The notes under the pieces were generated by a model that saw only the letters and a list, made by a program, of their open reading frames with translations, did not search any database and had not been told where the DNA came from. From Candidatus Cybelea sp. (GTDB lineage Bacteria > Vulcanimicrobiota > Vulcanimicrobiia > Vulcanimicrobiales > Vulcanimicrobiaceae): a stretch of 52,813 nt of DNA. The stretch lies in contig DASXFZ010000009.1 of assembly GCA_036489315.1 (NCBI GenBank), forward strand, positions 1 through 52,813, in the 5' to 3' direction. The translations under genes were made by a program, and so were the position numbers. Numbering within the stretch: the stretch's first letter is position 1; each line of letters opens with the position of its first letter. Below, piece after piece: positions 41,333-49,433 of this stretch.

Positions 41333-41691
41333 GTCGTTGCCAGCTTCGAGCGAGGCACCGAGTCACGCCGTTCGTGAACGTCGCGAACGACGCTCTCGAG
41401 TTCGTCGACGTAGGCAAGAAAGCGCTGACGCCCCCGCTTTGTGATGCGGTACGACGTAAGCGCACGCCCACCGCCGCGCTGTTTGTCGGTCGCGACGATT
41501 CCGACCTCGGCAAGCGCGTGCAGGTGACGGTTGAGGTTCCCGTCGGTGAGATCGCACGCGCCTTGCAGCTCGGTAAAGCTCAAGCCGTCGGGATGCGCGA
41601 TAAGGCAGGTGCAAATCGCGAGCCGGCCGCGCTCGTGAAAGATGCGCTCGAGCCGAGGATAGGCGAAAGGCGCGCCCTGCTGCTCGCTCAC
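41329..41691 (-). CDS. Winged-helix transcriptional regulator
   Basis: The 120-residue protein is a single winged helix (HTH_27/PadR-ArsR-like type): YPRLERIFHERGRLAICTCLIAHPDGLSFTELQGACDLTDGNLNRHLHALAEVGIVATDKQRGGGRALTSYRITKRGRQRFLAYVDELESVV. The recognition helix is LTDGNLNRHLHALAEVG. Regulators of this group usually bind short palindromes in their own promoter. ATG overlaps the stop of the membrane-protein gene (ATGA) and its TGA overlaps uppS. The perfect palindrome at 42293-42309 is its probable operator. Confidence 0.9.
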   Translation of the reverse strand: MSEQQGAPFAYPRLERIFHERGRLAICTCLIAHPDGLSFTELQGACDLTDGNLNRHLHALAEVGIVATDKQRGGGRALTSYRITKRGRQRFLAYVDELESVVRDVHERRDSVPRSKLATT

Positions 41692-42287
41692 GGCCGGCTA
41701 TCCACCCAAATGAAGTACCCGATGAGGAGTTGTCCGGTGCCGAATCCCAACGGCATCACCCACCAGGTAAGCGCCGCGCCGACGAGCGGCGTAATCAAGA
41801 ACGCGAGCGCGAGCAGCGCGAAGAATGCCGTAACGACGATCGTCGACGGCGGGATCGCACCCCGCGAGGCAAAGAGTCCGATCGCGTAAAACGCAAACCA
41901 CGTTCCCGGCAGAAGCGAATACGCGCCGAGGTCGATGAGTGCAACGCTCAGCGCGCCGCCTAAGACGATGCTCGGGGAGATCGAGATTGCAGCGGTCCGG
42001 AAGCGGCTGCGCGCGCCCGGCGCGCGATGCTTGACCAGCCAGGCCGTCACCGCACCGTAGTTGAGCAGCAAGGCAACCGCGAGACACGAGAGCCAGATCA
42101 GCAGATACGCTTGGTGCTCTCCCAGCGTCCGCGGCATCGGCGCGATCACGCGCTGCACGAGCGCAGCGACGATCGCTACGACGCCGCTCGCCGCAGCGGC
42201 GGGGGCCGAGTACCCCTCGAAGCGCTGGAGTTGGGCAAGGCGATCGCGAACCTCCGCAAGATCCGAAAGCGCCTGCTGGAGTTCCAT
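41688..42287 (-). CDS. Membrane protein encoded with its regulator
   Basis: The 199-residue product starts with a helix (MELQQALSDLAEVRDRLAQLQRFEGYS) and has five or six membrane segments (AAASGVVAIVAALVQ, LLIWLSCLAVALLLNYGAVTAWL, ISISPSIVLGGALSVALIDLG, AFYAIGLFASRGAIP, TIVVTAFFALLALAFLITPLVGAALTWWVMPLGFG). It is not in a named family that I can verify. It sits at the head of the winged-helix/uppS operon. The ATG at 42287 has no Shine-Dalgarno and a -10-like TACAAA ends 7 bases before it, so the message is probably leaderless. Confidence 0.8.
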   Translation of the reverse strand: MELQQALSDLAEVRDRLAQLQRFEGYSAPAAAASGVVAIVAALVQRVIAPMPRTLGEHQAYLLIWLSCLAVALLLNYGAVTAWLVKHRAPGARSRFRTAAISISPSIVLGGALSVALIDLGAYSLLPGTWFAFYAIGLFASRGAIPPSTIVVTAFFALLALAFLITPLVGAALTWWVMPLGFGTGQLLIGYFIWVDSRP

Positions 42288-42288
42288 T

Positions 42289-43314
42289 ATTTACTTTGTA
42301 TCACAAAGTTTCGCATCGAGCAAGCCTCGGAGCCGGCTCTTCGGGCTCGCCGCGGCGCTCGCGATGGCCGCGTGCTCGACGCCTGCCTCGCCGCAACCGC
42401 CCGTTTCGTTCGGCGCGAGCCTGGGCGCGGCGCCCGGACGCATAGCCGCATCGCCCGATAGCGGATCCTCCTGGGAGGACGCCGCCGCCGCTGCTTCCGG
42501 CGCACTTCTCTATCTCTCGGACTTTCGCAACTACGACGTATACATCTACACGGTGCCTGCCTTAAAAATGGTCGGAAAGATCACGGGATTCTTTCAGCCG
42601 CAGGGCGAGTGCAGCGACAACAACGGCAACGTCTGGATTACGAATACCGGCGCGCAGCAGATCCTCGAATTTCGCCCTGGTTCGAAGCGTCCCGTCGCAA
42701 TGCTCGACGACTCGACCGGGTACCCCGTCGGATGCGCGGTCGACCCGCGCAATGGCGATCTCGCGGTCACCAATCTTTTCGATCTCTACGGCCCGGGCGG
42801 AGTGCTCGTCTTCAAGAACGCGCGCGGTACGCCGCGGCCCTATCTCGACTCGAATCAGTTCTACTACTACTTCGCCGGGTACGACCGGCACGGCAACCTC
42901 TTCACCGACGGCCTGACGAAGGACAACGTCTTCACGCTCTCGCTGCTGCCTACCGGAGCGTCGCACATGTCGACGGTAACCGTCCGCGGCGCGACGCTCC
43001 ACTTCCCGGGCACGATCATGCACAGCGGTTCGTCGCTTGTGATCGGCGATCAAGAGTGCGGCGGAAAAAAGACGTCGTGTCTTTACGAGGCTGCGATCTC
43101 CGGAAGGACCGCCGCGGTTACGAAGACGATCGAACTGCGCGGCTCGTGCGACATCGCGCAGACGGTGCTCGCAAACGGCCGGCTTTTCGGCGGCAATTAC
43201 TGTCCGCAAGGCACGAGCGGCACCGACCGCTGGGCCTTCCCCGCCGGCGGGAAGCCCCTGGCGAGCGTTCCGGGCGTGCACGATCCGATCGGCGCGGCGA
43301 TCGTCACCCGCTAA
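42289..43314 (+). CDS. NHL-like beta-propeller lipoprotein, start uncertain
   Basis: The product contains a lipoprotein signal (KPRSRLFGLAAALAMAAC then STPAS) and a six-bladed-type beta-propeller with units such as GALLYLSDFRNYDVYIYTVP, GECSDNNGNVWITNTGAQQILEF, GYPVGCAVDPRNGDLAVTNL and YDRHGNLFTDG. It is paralogous to the lipoprotein at 49434 (same GxCxDxxGxxxIT and GCxVDPxxGxLAV units). No ATG, GTG or TTG lies in frame before the signal; the first canonical ATG (42364) would start inside it. The boundary given is ATT 42289, seven bases after GGAG. The 17-bp operator lies in this start region, so the start may be elsewhere. Surface lipoprotein, function unknown. Confidence 0.65.
   Translation: MYFVSQSFASSKPRSRLFGLAAALAMAACSTPASPQPPVSFGASLGAAPGRIAASPDSGSSWEDAAAAASGALLYLSDFRNYDVYIYTVPALKMVGKITGFFQPQGECSDNNGNVWITNTGAQQILEFRPGSKRPVAMLDDSTGYPVGCAVDPRNGDLAVTNLFDLYGPGGVLVFKNARGTPRPYLDSNQFYYYFAGYDRHGNLFTDGLTKDNVFTLSLLPTGASHMSTVTVRGATLHFPGTIMHSGSSLVIGDQECGGKKTSCLYEAAISGRTAAVTKTIELRGSCDIAQTVLANGRLFGGNYCPQGTSGTDRWAFPAGGKPLASVPGVHDPIGAAIVTR
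42293..42309. promoter_or_regulatory. 17-bp perfect palindrome, probable regulator operator
   Basis: ACTTTGTATCACAAAGT has 7-bp perfect arms around ATC. It begins 6 bases before the ATG of the membrane-protein operon and includes its -10-like TACAAA (42295-42300), with a weak TTGCTC (42318-42323) 17 bp upstream. Binding here would block the promoter. Two copies of the same pattern stand before the CreD-like gene at 23295-23333. The plus-strand lipoprotein gene starts in the same region. Confidence 0.75.
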
Positions 43315-43320
43315 GCGGCG

Positions 43321-45822
43321 CTACGGTGAAAAGCTGAAGATCGCGCCTTCGCTGCCGGCGCCGCCGTAATCGGCCACTCCGTAGAGCTGACCCTCGAACG
43401 ACTCGAGCGCCGCCGCCGGCTTCAACCCGTCCGGGCGGTCGCCGAAACTGTAGAGAAGGCTCTCGCTGCCGTCGCCGGCGATACTAAAAATCGTGCCCTT
43501 TTCGTTCGCTCCCCCCTCGCTCGTCGTTCCGTAGAGCACGCCGTCGAGAGCGGTAAGGCCGTCGAGCGGATTTGCGCCGTCGTGTACTGGTCGGCAACAC
43601 GAGAAGCTGTGCAGTACGCGCTCGTTTCCCGAGCGCTCTATCCGAAAGACGGTGCCTTGCGAGGCCGAGCCCCCGCCGAGCGTCGTTCCGTAGAAGGTCC
43701 CATCGACGTCGAGCAGCCGCCCCGCCGGATAGGCGCCGTCGTGTGAGTCTGGCCCGTACCGAAAACGGTAGACGACCGATTCCGCACCAGTGCGTGGGTC
43801 GAGCCTGAAAACGGTGCCGCAGCCGAGCGAACAAAACGGCGTCCTCGTGCCGCCGTACTGCGTCGCGCCGTAGAGCGCGCCATCGACGTCGATGAGACCC
43901 GCGACGGGTTGGTCGCCATCGCCGCCGCTGTCTTTGAAAGCGTGCAGCACGTGCTCCAGCTTACCGCCGGCGCCGACTCGGAAAACGGTGCCGCAGCCGT
44001 TCGTGCACAGTGCGTTTCGCGCCCCGCCGAACTGCGTGGTGCCGTAGAGCTTATTCCCGAGTGCCAGGAGCCGGCCGTTTGGCGCGGCACCATCGGCCCC
44101 TCCGGCAAAGCGGTAGAGCGTCGTTGCGCCGCTTCCGGCGCGGCTCGCTTTGAAGATCGTCCCGCATCCGCCCGCGCAGTTTGCGTTTGCGCCGCCGAGG
44201 CTCGTCGTGCCGAATAATCCCCCGGCAACTGGCGTTAGCCCCGCGCTGGGAGCGGCACCGCCGTCACCGCCGGCAAAGCGATAGGTCACGCGCTCTTTCC
44301 CCGTCGCGTCGATCGAGTAGATCGTCCCGCAGCCGGAGGGGCAGCGCGAACCGCTCGCGCCGCCGAACTGTGTCGTCCCATAAAGTGCCGATCCGCTCGC
44401 CGTTAGATGCGAGGCGGGCGCTTTGCCGTCGTTGGCTTTCGCTCCGAAACTGTAGAGCTCGCGATACGTCGTGTCGTCGTCGGGAGGACCGCCGCCCAAG
44501 GGGTTCTGCAAGAAGTATTTCGGCGGCAAGGGCGCGGGAATCGTTTTAAACGTACGCGGCGCCTGCGAATAATCGAAGCAATCGGAGAGATCGTCGGCGC
44601 GTTCGTCGGTAGTGTGCAGCGACGGTAAGCCGAACGTTTCTTCGACGTACTTCAAAATGCTGCCGAACTCGTGCTGCCGATGCGAGACGTACCGGCTCTT
44701 GGCGTACGGCGAGATGACGATCAACGGTACGCGGAAGCTCAGTTCGTATGAGTTGTAGCGGGGAGGAGCCACGTGGTCGTACCAGCCGCCCCAGTCGTCC
44801 CAGGTCACGAAGATCGCCGTCGAACCCCAGTACGAACTCTTGCCGATCGCATTGACGATCGCCGCCACCCACGACGGGCCGGAGCCGTTGGTCGAGCGAG
44901 CGTGATCGGAGGCAAGGCCGGTCGGCGTAATCCAAACGACGTCGGCGAGCCTTCCGCCGGCGATGTGTTTGAGCACCTGTGCGGACGGCCTGACGACGTC
45001 GCGTGCGAATTCGCGGCTATCGCGGACGCGCACGATCGCATCGGGCGCATTCCATAACCCCGCGCCGGCACTCGCCTGATAGTAGCGCCAGGTCAGCGAT
45101 TTCGCATCGATCAGATCCATCAGTGCGATCCGGCGGAAGCACGGATAGACGTACTGATGCTCCGCTCCTTTCGCGTCGATCAACGCAACGAGCGAACCCG
45201 CCGGCGAGTCGCACCCTCCGGTCGGCACGCCGGCGAGCGTAAAGGGATTATCGGCAGCGCGCAGCGAGGAGCCGCTGCCGACGCTCGAGGTCCCGCTGAC
45301 GATGTACTGATGCGCCGGAAAGCTCGGGCCTTCGTTCGTCTGGAACATTCGGTCGGCAAACGCGTACTGCTCGGCCATAACGAAGTACGGTGCGGCCGCT
45401 TTGCGCGGAACGTAGCCGTACGCGCGGATCTGCGGGGCCGGACAGAGATTCAGGTTGAAACAGCGGCCGGTCACCTTGTCGAAGCCGTCGAGCTTGCCGC
45501 CGTCGTACTCGGTTTCAAAGGAGCCGTGTGTGTGGCCGAGATCGTACGGCGTCGTTAAGCCAAAGGGCCGCAGCGGGATGCGTAATCCCTTGGAATTGAG
45601 TCCGCTGTGCACGGTGTCGGCGCCGGGAAGGCCGTTGAAGAGATTGTCGACCGTGCGATTTTCCTGAACGATGATGACCACGTGCCGAATCTTCGAAGCC
45701 GCCCCGGCATGAAACGGGCCAGCCCGTAACGCCGGCGTCAGCGCGCCGGTACCGGCGCTGTGGCAGCCGGCGAGGACCGTGAGAAGCGCGAGCCTACGGA
45801 GAGACGACGAGGGCGACCGGAT
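43321..45822 (-). CDS. Exported phosphoesterase fused to GloVer tandem repeats
   Basis: The 833-residue protein has two parts. The N-terminal half is a phospholipase C-like phosphoesterase domain: HVVIIVQENRTVDNLFNGLPGADT, HTHGSFETEYDGG, FVTWDDWGGWYDHVAPP and RVPLIVISPYAKSRYVSHRQHEFGSILKYVEETFGLP. The C-terminal part is about seven GloVer-type units (LYGTTQFGGA...GCGTIFxxxxxGxxxxLYRFAGGADG). The signal RSPSSSLRRLALLTVLAGC suggests a lipoprotein. It would cleave phosphate esters or phospholipids at the cell surface. No canonical start lies near the signal; ATC 45822 is used, eight bases after AAGGG. TTG 45906 is the nearest canonical one. It overlaps the upstream gene by 29 bases. Confidence 0.85.
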   Translation of the reverse strand: MRSPSSSLRRLALLTVLAGCHSAGTGALTPALRAGPFHAGAASKIRHVVIIVQENRTVDNLFNGLPGADTVHSGLNSKGLRIPLRPFGLTTPYDLGHTHGSFETEYDGGKLDGFDKVTGRCFNLNLCPAPQIRAYGYVPRKAAAPYFVMAEQYAFADRMFQTNEGPSFPAHQYIVSGTSSVGSGSSLRAADNPFTLAGVPTGGCDSPAGSLVALIDAKGAEHQYVYPCFRRIALMDLIDAKSLTWRYYQASAGAGLWNAPDAIVRVRDSREFARDVVRPSAQVLKHIAGGRLADVVWITPTGLASDHARSTNGSGPSWVAAIVNAIGKSSYWGSTAIFVTWDDWGGWYDHVAPPRYNSYELSFRVPLIVISPYAKSRYVSHRQHEFGSILKYVEETFGLPSLHTTDERADDLSDCFDYSQAPRTFKTIPAPLPPKYFLQNPLGGGPPDDDTTYRELYSFGAKANDGKAPASHLTASGSALYGTTQFGGASGSRCPSGCGTIYSIDATGKERVTYRFAGGDGGAAPSAGLTPVAGGLFGTTSLGGANANCAGGCGTIFKASRAGSGATTLYRFAGGADGAAPNGRLLALGNKLYGTTQFGGARNALCTNGCGTVFRVGAGGKLEHVLHAFKDSGGDGDQPVAGLIDVDGALYGATQYGGTRTPFCSLGCGTVFRLDPRTGAESVVYRFRYGPDSHDGAYPAGRLLDVDGTFYGTTLGGGSASQGTVFRIERSGNERVLHSFSCCRPVHDGANPLDGLTALDGVLYGTTSEGGANEKGTIFSIAGDGSESLLYSFGDRPDGLKPAAALESFEGQLYGVADYGGAGSEGAIFSFSP

Positions 45823-46837
45823 CGCTGATGCCCTTGGTAATCGTCCGCTGCAGGCGCAGGCCGGACGCGGAGTACTCCGTGACGCCGCTCGGACAGGTGC
45901 TGGCAACGTAGAGCGAGCTGTCCTGGTTCATCGTCATCGTGCTCGGGCACGCAATCCCCGTCGAGGTCGCCGCGACGCGTTTGAGCGTCTGCACGTCGTA
46001 GGCGGCCAGCACGTTGCGCAAGTAGTTCAGCACGTAGAGCGTAACACCGTCGGTGCGGATCGCGATCGGCTGGTGAATCCCCGCCGTGAGCCGGCGCGGC
46101 GTGCTCCACTGGCCCGGCGTGTAGACAGTAATCGAGTTGCCGCGCTCGTTAGCAACGTAGAGATTGTTGGCGGCATCGATTGCAATCGACGAGGGGCCGG
46201 CCATGCCGGCTTTGATGATCCTCAACGGTTCGTTCTTCGTGGGCGGATAGACGCTGACGCTGTTAGCGGCAAAGTTTGCGACGTAGAGATTCCCTTTGCC
46301 GTCGAACGCGAGGCCCTGCGGGTTGCGAATATCTCGCACGATCGTTCTTACCGGCGTATTGCTGCGGCCGGAATAAACGGTGACGGTATCGTGGCCGTTA
46401 TTCGCGACGTAAAGCCGGCCGGCGTTGTCGACTGCCATCGTATAGGGGCCGAAGATTCCGTTGCTGATCGTCCTCGACGGACTTCCGCCGCCGTGCGGGT
46501 AGGCGGTAACCGTGCTCGTGAAGCTCCCGCTTGGTGAGCCGTAATTGCCGGCGTACAGCATTCCGGATTTACCCTCGGCGAGCGAATCGGGGTAGCTGAC
46601 CCCGTTTGAGATCGTCCGCGTTGGGGCTTTGAAGCCCGGGGGCACAACGGAGATCGTGCTCACGTAATAGTTCGCCACGAAGAGCGTCCCGTGGCTGGTT
46701 GCATCCGGGGCGGCGTTGCCCTGCAGTCCGGTTGGCGCGAGCGGAGTCGCCGGCGGGATGCTTCCATTGTTGCTCGCAGAGCAAGCAACGAGGAAAGCGA
46801 GGAACGATCCCCGCCAAACAGAGGCGCAACGCCGCAT
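45794..46837 (-). CDS. NHL-like beta-propeller lipoprotein
   Basis: The 347-residue product has a lipoprotein signal (WRGSFLAFLVAC then SASN) and a repeated propeller unit of the type GPYTMAVDNAGRLYVANNGHDTVTVYSGRSNTPVRTI, IRNPQGLAFDGKGNLYVANFAANSVSVYP and GPSSIAIDAANNLYVANERGNSITVY, about six copies. These units fit the NHL/SMP-30-like YncE propeller. It probably sits on the outer face of a membrane and binds a ligand or partner. It is transcribed just before the phosphoesterase-GloVer gene with which it overlaps by 29 bases, so the two products may act together. Confidence 0.85.
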   Translation of the reverse strand: MRRCASVWRGSFLAFLVACSASNNGSIPPATPLAPTGLQGNAAPDATSHGTLFVANYYVSTISVVPPGFKAPTRTISNGVSYPDSLAEGKSGMLYAGNYGSPSGSFTSTVTAYPHGGGSPSRTISNGIFGPYTMAVDNAGRLYVANNGHDTVTVYSGRSNTPVRTIVRDIRNPQGLAFDGKGNLYVANFAANSVSVYPPTKNEPLRIIKAGMAGPSSIAIDAANNLYVANERGNSITVYTPGQWSTPRRLTAGIHQPIAIRTDGVTLYVLNYLRNVLAAYDVQTLKRVAATSTGIACPSTMTMNQDSSLYVASTCPSGVTEYSASGLRLQRTITKGISDPVALVVSP

Positions 46838-46916
46838 TCAGACCCTTTCTTACCGCATGAAAAAAAACGTTGCTCTCCGCTTCGAGTTTCCGTTGCGTAG
46901 GCCTCCGGCGTTCGGG

Positions 46917-47330
46917 TTAGACGAACGCTACCACGGCGGCTGCGGCAAGGATCGCTGCGGCGTCCTCGAGCAGCGCCGCGGGGAGGCGTCCGAGTCGCTC
47001 GATCGCGAGCTTTCGGGCGGCCAATCCGGCGAAGGCTCCGCCCACCGCGGCGAGGGCGCCGAGCAGCACGCCGGCAAAGATCGGGGCGCCGCCCAGCGCG
47101 GTTACCGTCCAGCCGCAAAAGGCACCGCTGCAGGCTCGCGCGATCAGCCCGAGCGGTTGCGTGCGCGCCGGTGCGCCGGGGTGCAGATCGCCGGCGTCTT
47201 CGAGCAGCGCGAGCACGGCGAGCACATAGGCAAGCGGGCCGGGCCGCCGCATCAGCCAGAGGATGGCCGGTGCCGTGAAGGTGCGCAGCCCAGCCAGGAA
47301 ACCGAGGAGGACCGCCGCGACGAGCGCCAT
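46917..47330 (-). CDS. DUF4126-family membrane protein
   Basis: The 137-residue protein has four hydrophobic segments and the DUF4126 signature: MALVAAVLLGFLAGLRTFTAPAILWL (the G-L-R-x-F family motif), YVLAVLALLEDAGDLHP, ARACSGAFCGWTVTALGG and AGVLLGALAAVGGAFAGLAARKLAIERLG. Members are small membrane proteins of unknown function. A 44-codon frame with GGAGG ribosome site ends 18 bases upstream of its start and may be cotranscribed. Divergent from the lipoprotein at 47565. Confidence 0.88.
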   Translation of the reverse strand: MALVAAVLLGFLAGLRTFTAPAILWLMRRPGPLAYVLAVLALLEDAGDLHPGAPARTQPLGLIARACSGAFCGWTVTALGGAPIFAGVLLGALAAVGGAFAGLAARKLAIERLGRLPAALLEDAAAILAAAAVVAFV

Positions 47331-47348
47331 TGGCTTACGGCTTTTCGA

Positions 47349-47483
47349 TCAACAGGCTTCCGGGTGACCGGATGCTGTTGATCGGCGGAGCGTACGGCGA
47401 ATATGGCGTGTCCCAAAGTATGAAGACGCCGAAAAGTATGAAGATCCCACAAGCAAAGGAGCCAGGCGAATGTCATTGCGCAT
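47349..47483 (-). CDS. Small 44-residue protein
   Basis: ATG 47483 follows GGAGG (47490-47494) at six bases. The product begins MRNDIRLAPLLVGSSYFSAS and ends TASGHPEAC, with the repeat SSYF occurring twice. It is basic in the middle (RHIRRTLRRS). No family, signal peptide or membrane helix is clear. The DUF4126 gene starts 18 bases after its stop, so it may be the first gene of an operon. Support is the ribosome site and spacing only. A different frame on this strand can be read through the region, so this remains a candidate. Confidence 0.35.
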   Translation of the reverse strand: MRNDIRLAPLLVGSSYFSASSYFGTRHIRRTLRRSTASGHPEAC

Positions 47484-47564
47484 GAAGGACCTCCGATCGA
47501 AATAGCTCGCGCGAAGTAAGCGCTGCTTCGAGGCAAATTTCGCCAAGGCCTCGTAAAGGAGAGC

Positions 47565-48425
47565 ATGCGCGCGTTATACGTTCCCCGGCTCGCGGCCGCA
47601 CTTGGATGCGCCGCGGCAATCGTTTCGTACGGCTGCTCGAGCACCACCACCACACAACTCCCCCCGCCAGCGACCTCTGCCGCCCGCGCACATCCCGACC
47701 AGCTGCTGCTGTGGTACAACGGCGGCGCCGTGCTGACCGCCCCGAAGCTGTATCTCGTCTTCTGGGGCTACAAGAAGTACGGCGACCCGAACAAAGTGCA
47801 GAGCCTGCTCGAATCGTACGCCAAGAGCCTAGGAGGCAGCGCACACAACAACATCTATACGCAATACTACGAGACCGTCGGCAAAAAGAACGTGTACATC
47901 ACCAATCCGAAGGATCAGTTCGGCGGAACGTGGAGCGACGAATCGGCGGTGCCCAGCAGTCCGACCGATCAGCAAGTGGCCGCGGAGGCGATCAAGGCGT
48001 TGTCTCACCTGAAGTACGATCCGCAGGGCGTCTACCTCGTCGCGACGCCGCACGGCCGCAGCATGCAAGGTTTCCCGGCGAACTGGTGCGCCTATCACAG
48101 CTATACCTACTACAAGAAGAACGATCTGCTGGCGTATATTAACTTCCCGTACACGCCCGACTCGGACGGCTGCGGCAAAAACAGCATCAAGCCCCCCTCT
48201 GACGAGAGCGGTGCCGATGAGGGCGTCACGATCATGGCCGGCGACGAATACGGAGAGGCGATCACCGACCCGCAGCCCTTCAGCGGCTGGCGCGGGGTCG
48301 ACGGCGAGATCGGCGACGACTGCGCCTGGCACAATCTCGCCAACGATCGCTTCGGCTCTAAGCAGTACACGACGCAGCCGGAGCTGAGCGACGCTACGCA
48401 CACCTGCGTGCAGACCTACAAGTAG
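47565..48425 (+). CDS. Secreted lipoprotein (phosphate-induced/EXORDIUM-like)
   Basis: The 286-residue product has a lipoprotein signal (LAAALGCAAAIVSYGC then SSTTTT) and a domain with LLLWYNGGAVLTAPKLYLVFWGYKKYGDPNKVQSLLESYAKSL, WCAYHSYTYYKKNDLLAYINFPY and GVTIMAGDEYGEAITDPQPFSGWRGVDGEIGDDCAWH. The last block is like bacterial PHI-1/EXORDIUM-type proteins where a H-E-x-x-E-A-x-x-D-P motif precedes a W-x-D...E-I-x-D-x-C; here the first His is Asp (GDEYGEAITDP). It may be a secreted inactive or altered metallo-domain. The assignment is by motif only. Start GTG or ATG 47565 follows AAGGAGAGC. Confidence 0.65.
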   Translation: MRALYVPRLAAALGCAAAIVSYGCSSTTTTQLPPPATSAARAHPDQLLLWYNGGAVLTAPKLYLVFWGYKKYGDPNKVQSLLESYAKSLGGSAHNNIYTQYYETVGKKNVYITNPKDQFGGTWSDESAVPSSPTDQQVAAEAIKALSHLKYDPQGVYLVATPHGRSMQGFPANWCAYHSYTYYKKNDLLAYINFPYTPDSDGCGKNSIKPPSDESGADEGVTIMAGDEYGEAITDPQPFSGWRGVDGEIGDDCAWHNLANDRFGSKQYTTQPELSDATHTCVQTYK

Positions 48426-48454
48426 GGCGCGCCTCGGTCGACGGTGACTTTCAG

Positions 48455-49426
48455 CTAAAGTAGGGCCGCCGCGGTGTGCATGGCGTTGGCTCCGTTGCGC
48501 CAGAGCACGTACTGCAGCGGCATCTTCGCGTTCATCGAGGCCGCGCCGATCTCACCGTGCGTGTCGATCGCGATCACGCAGTATTCGCCGCCGTGCAGAT
48601 CGGGCGCGCTCTTGGCCATGAAACGCATCAAATCGTTGCAGGCTTCCTGCGGGTGCGCGCCGGCGGCCATTCGGGAGACGATGTAGATCGACGTGCAGTA
48701 GTTAGCCATCACGTCGCCGTTGCCCGTGGCCGAGGCTGCCCCCGCAGACGCATCGGCGTAGTAGCCGCAGCCGACAATCGGCGAGTCGGCGACGCGTCCG
48801 GGGATCTTCCACTCGAGCCCGCTCGTCGAACACCCCGCGACGACCTGCCCCTTACCGTCGATTGCGACCATGCCGATCGTATCGTGATGATCCGCGTCGA
48901 TCCAAAACGTCTTGTGGTTGGGCGTGTTCTTCCACTTCAGCCATGCCTCGAGGCTGTTTGGAGTCAGCAATTGCATCGGTTTGAAGCCCATCTCGATCGC
49001 GAACTGCAACGCGCCTTCGCCGGCCATCGTCGTGTGCCGCGTCTTCTCCATAACCAGTCGCGCGACCGAGATCGGGTTCTTGATCTTGTGGAGGTTACAG
49101 ACCGACCCGGCGCGATGCGTCGTACCGTCCATGATGCCGGCGTCGAGCTCGACCTCTCCCTGCGCGTTGGGCAACCCGCCGTAGCCGACGCTATCGACGT
49201 TCGGATCGTCTTCGACCAGGTTGATGCCTTTCTCGAGCGCGTCGAGCACCGACCCGCCGGCGGCGAAGACTTGCGCCGCGCGCGCGTTGGCTTCGATGCC
49301 CCATTTCCAGGTCGAAAGAAAGACTGGGCCGCTGCCGCCCTGAGCCGCCGCCGGCGCCGTCGCCGCGAGCGTCGCGGCCGCGCCGGCAGCGAGTAAAAAG
49401 TCGCGTCGGTCGATACCTTCCATCAA
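48455..49426 (-). CDS. Exported N4-(beta-N-acetylglucosaminyl)-L-asparaginase family hydrolase
   Basis: The 323-residue protein is an Ntn hydrolase of the aspartylglucosaminidase family: SVLDALEKGINLVEDDPNVDSVGYGGLPNAQGEVELDAGIMDG, CNLHKIKNPISVARLVME, the autocleavage and nucleophile region HHDTIGMVAIDGKGQVVAGCSTSG with Thr183, and GCGYYADASAGAASATGNGDVMANYC. It cuts the GlcNAc-Asn bond of glycoasparagines or related isoaspartyl bonds. Residues RRDFLLAAGAAATLAATAPAAAQ at the start are a twin-arginine-like signal, so it acts in the periplasm. It overlaps nothing and lies 7 bases downstream of the lipoprotein at 49434 on the same strand. Confidence 0.93.
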   Translation of the reverse strand: MMEGIDRRDFLLAAGAAATLAATAPAAAQGGSGPVFLSTWKWGIEANARAAQVFAAGGSVLDALEKGINLVEDDPNVDSVGYGGLPNAQGEVELDAGIMDGTTHRAGSVCNLHKIKNPISVARLVMEKTRHTTMAGEGALQFAIEMGFKPMQLLTPNSLEAWLKWKNTPNHKTFWIDADHHDTIGMVAIDGKGQVVAGCSTSGLEWKIPGRVADSPIVGCGYYADASAGAASATGNGDVMANYCTSIYIVSRMAAGAHPQEACNDLMRFMAKSAPDLHGGEYCVIAIDTHGEIGAASMNAKMPLQYVLWRNGANAMHTAAALL

Positions 49427-49433
49427 TGCTCTC

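Noticed and set aside
47252-47719. 155-codon minus-strand frame overlapping DUF4126
   Set aside because: Runs antiphase into DUF4126 and antisense to the lipoprotein signal; no ribosome site.
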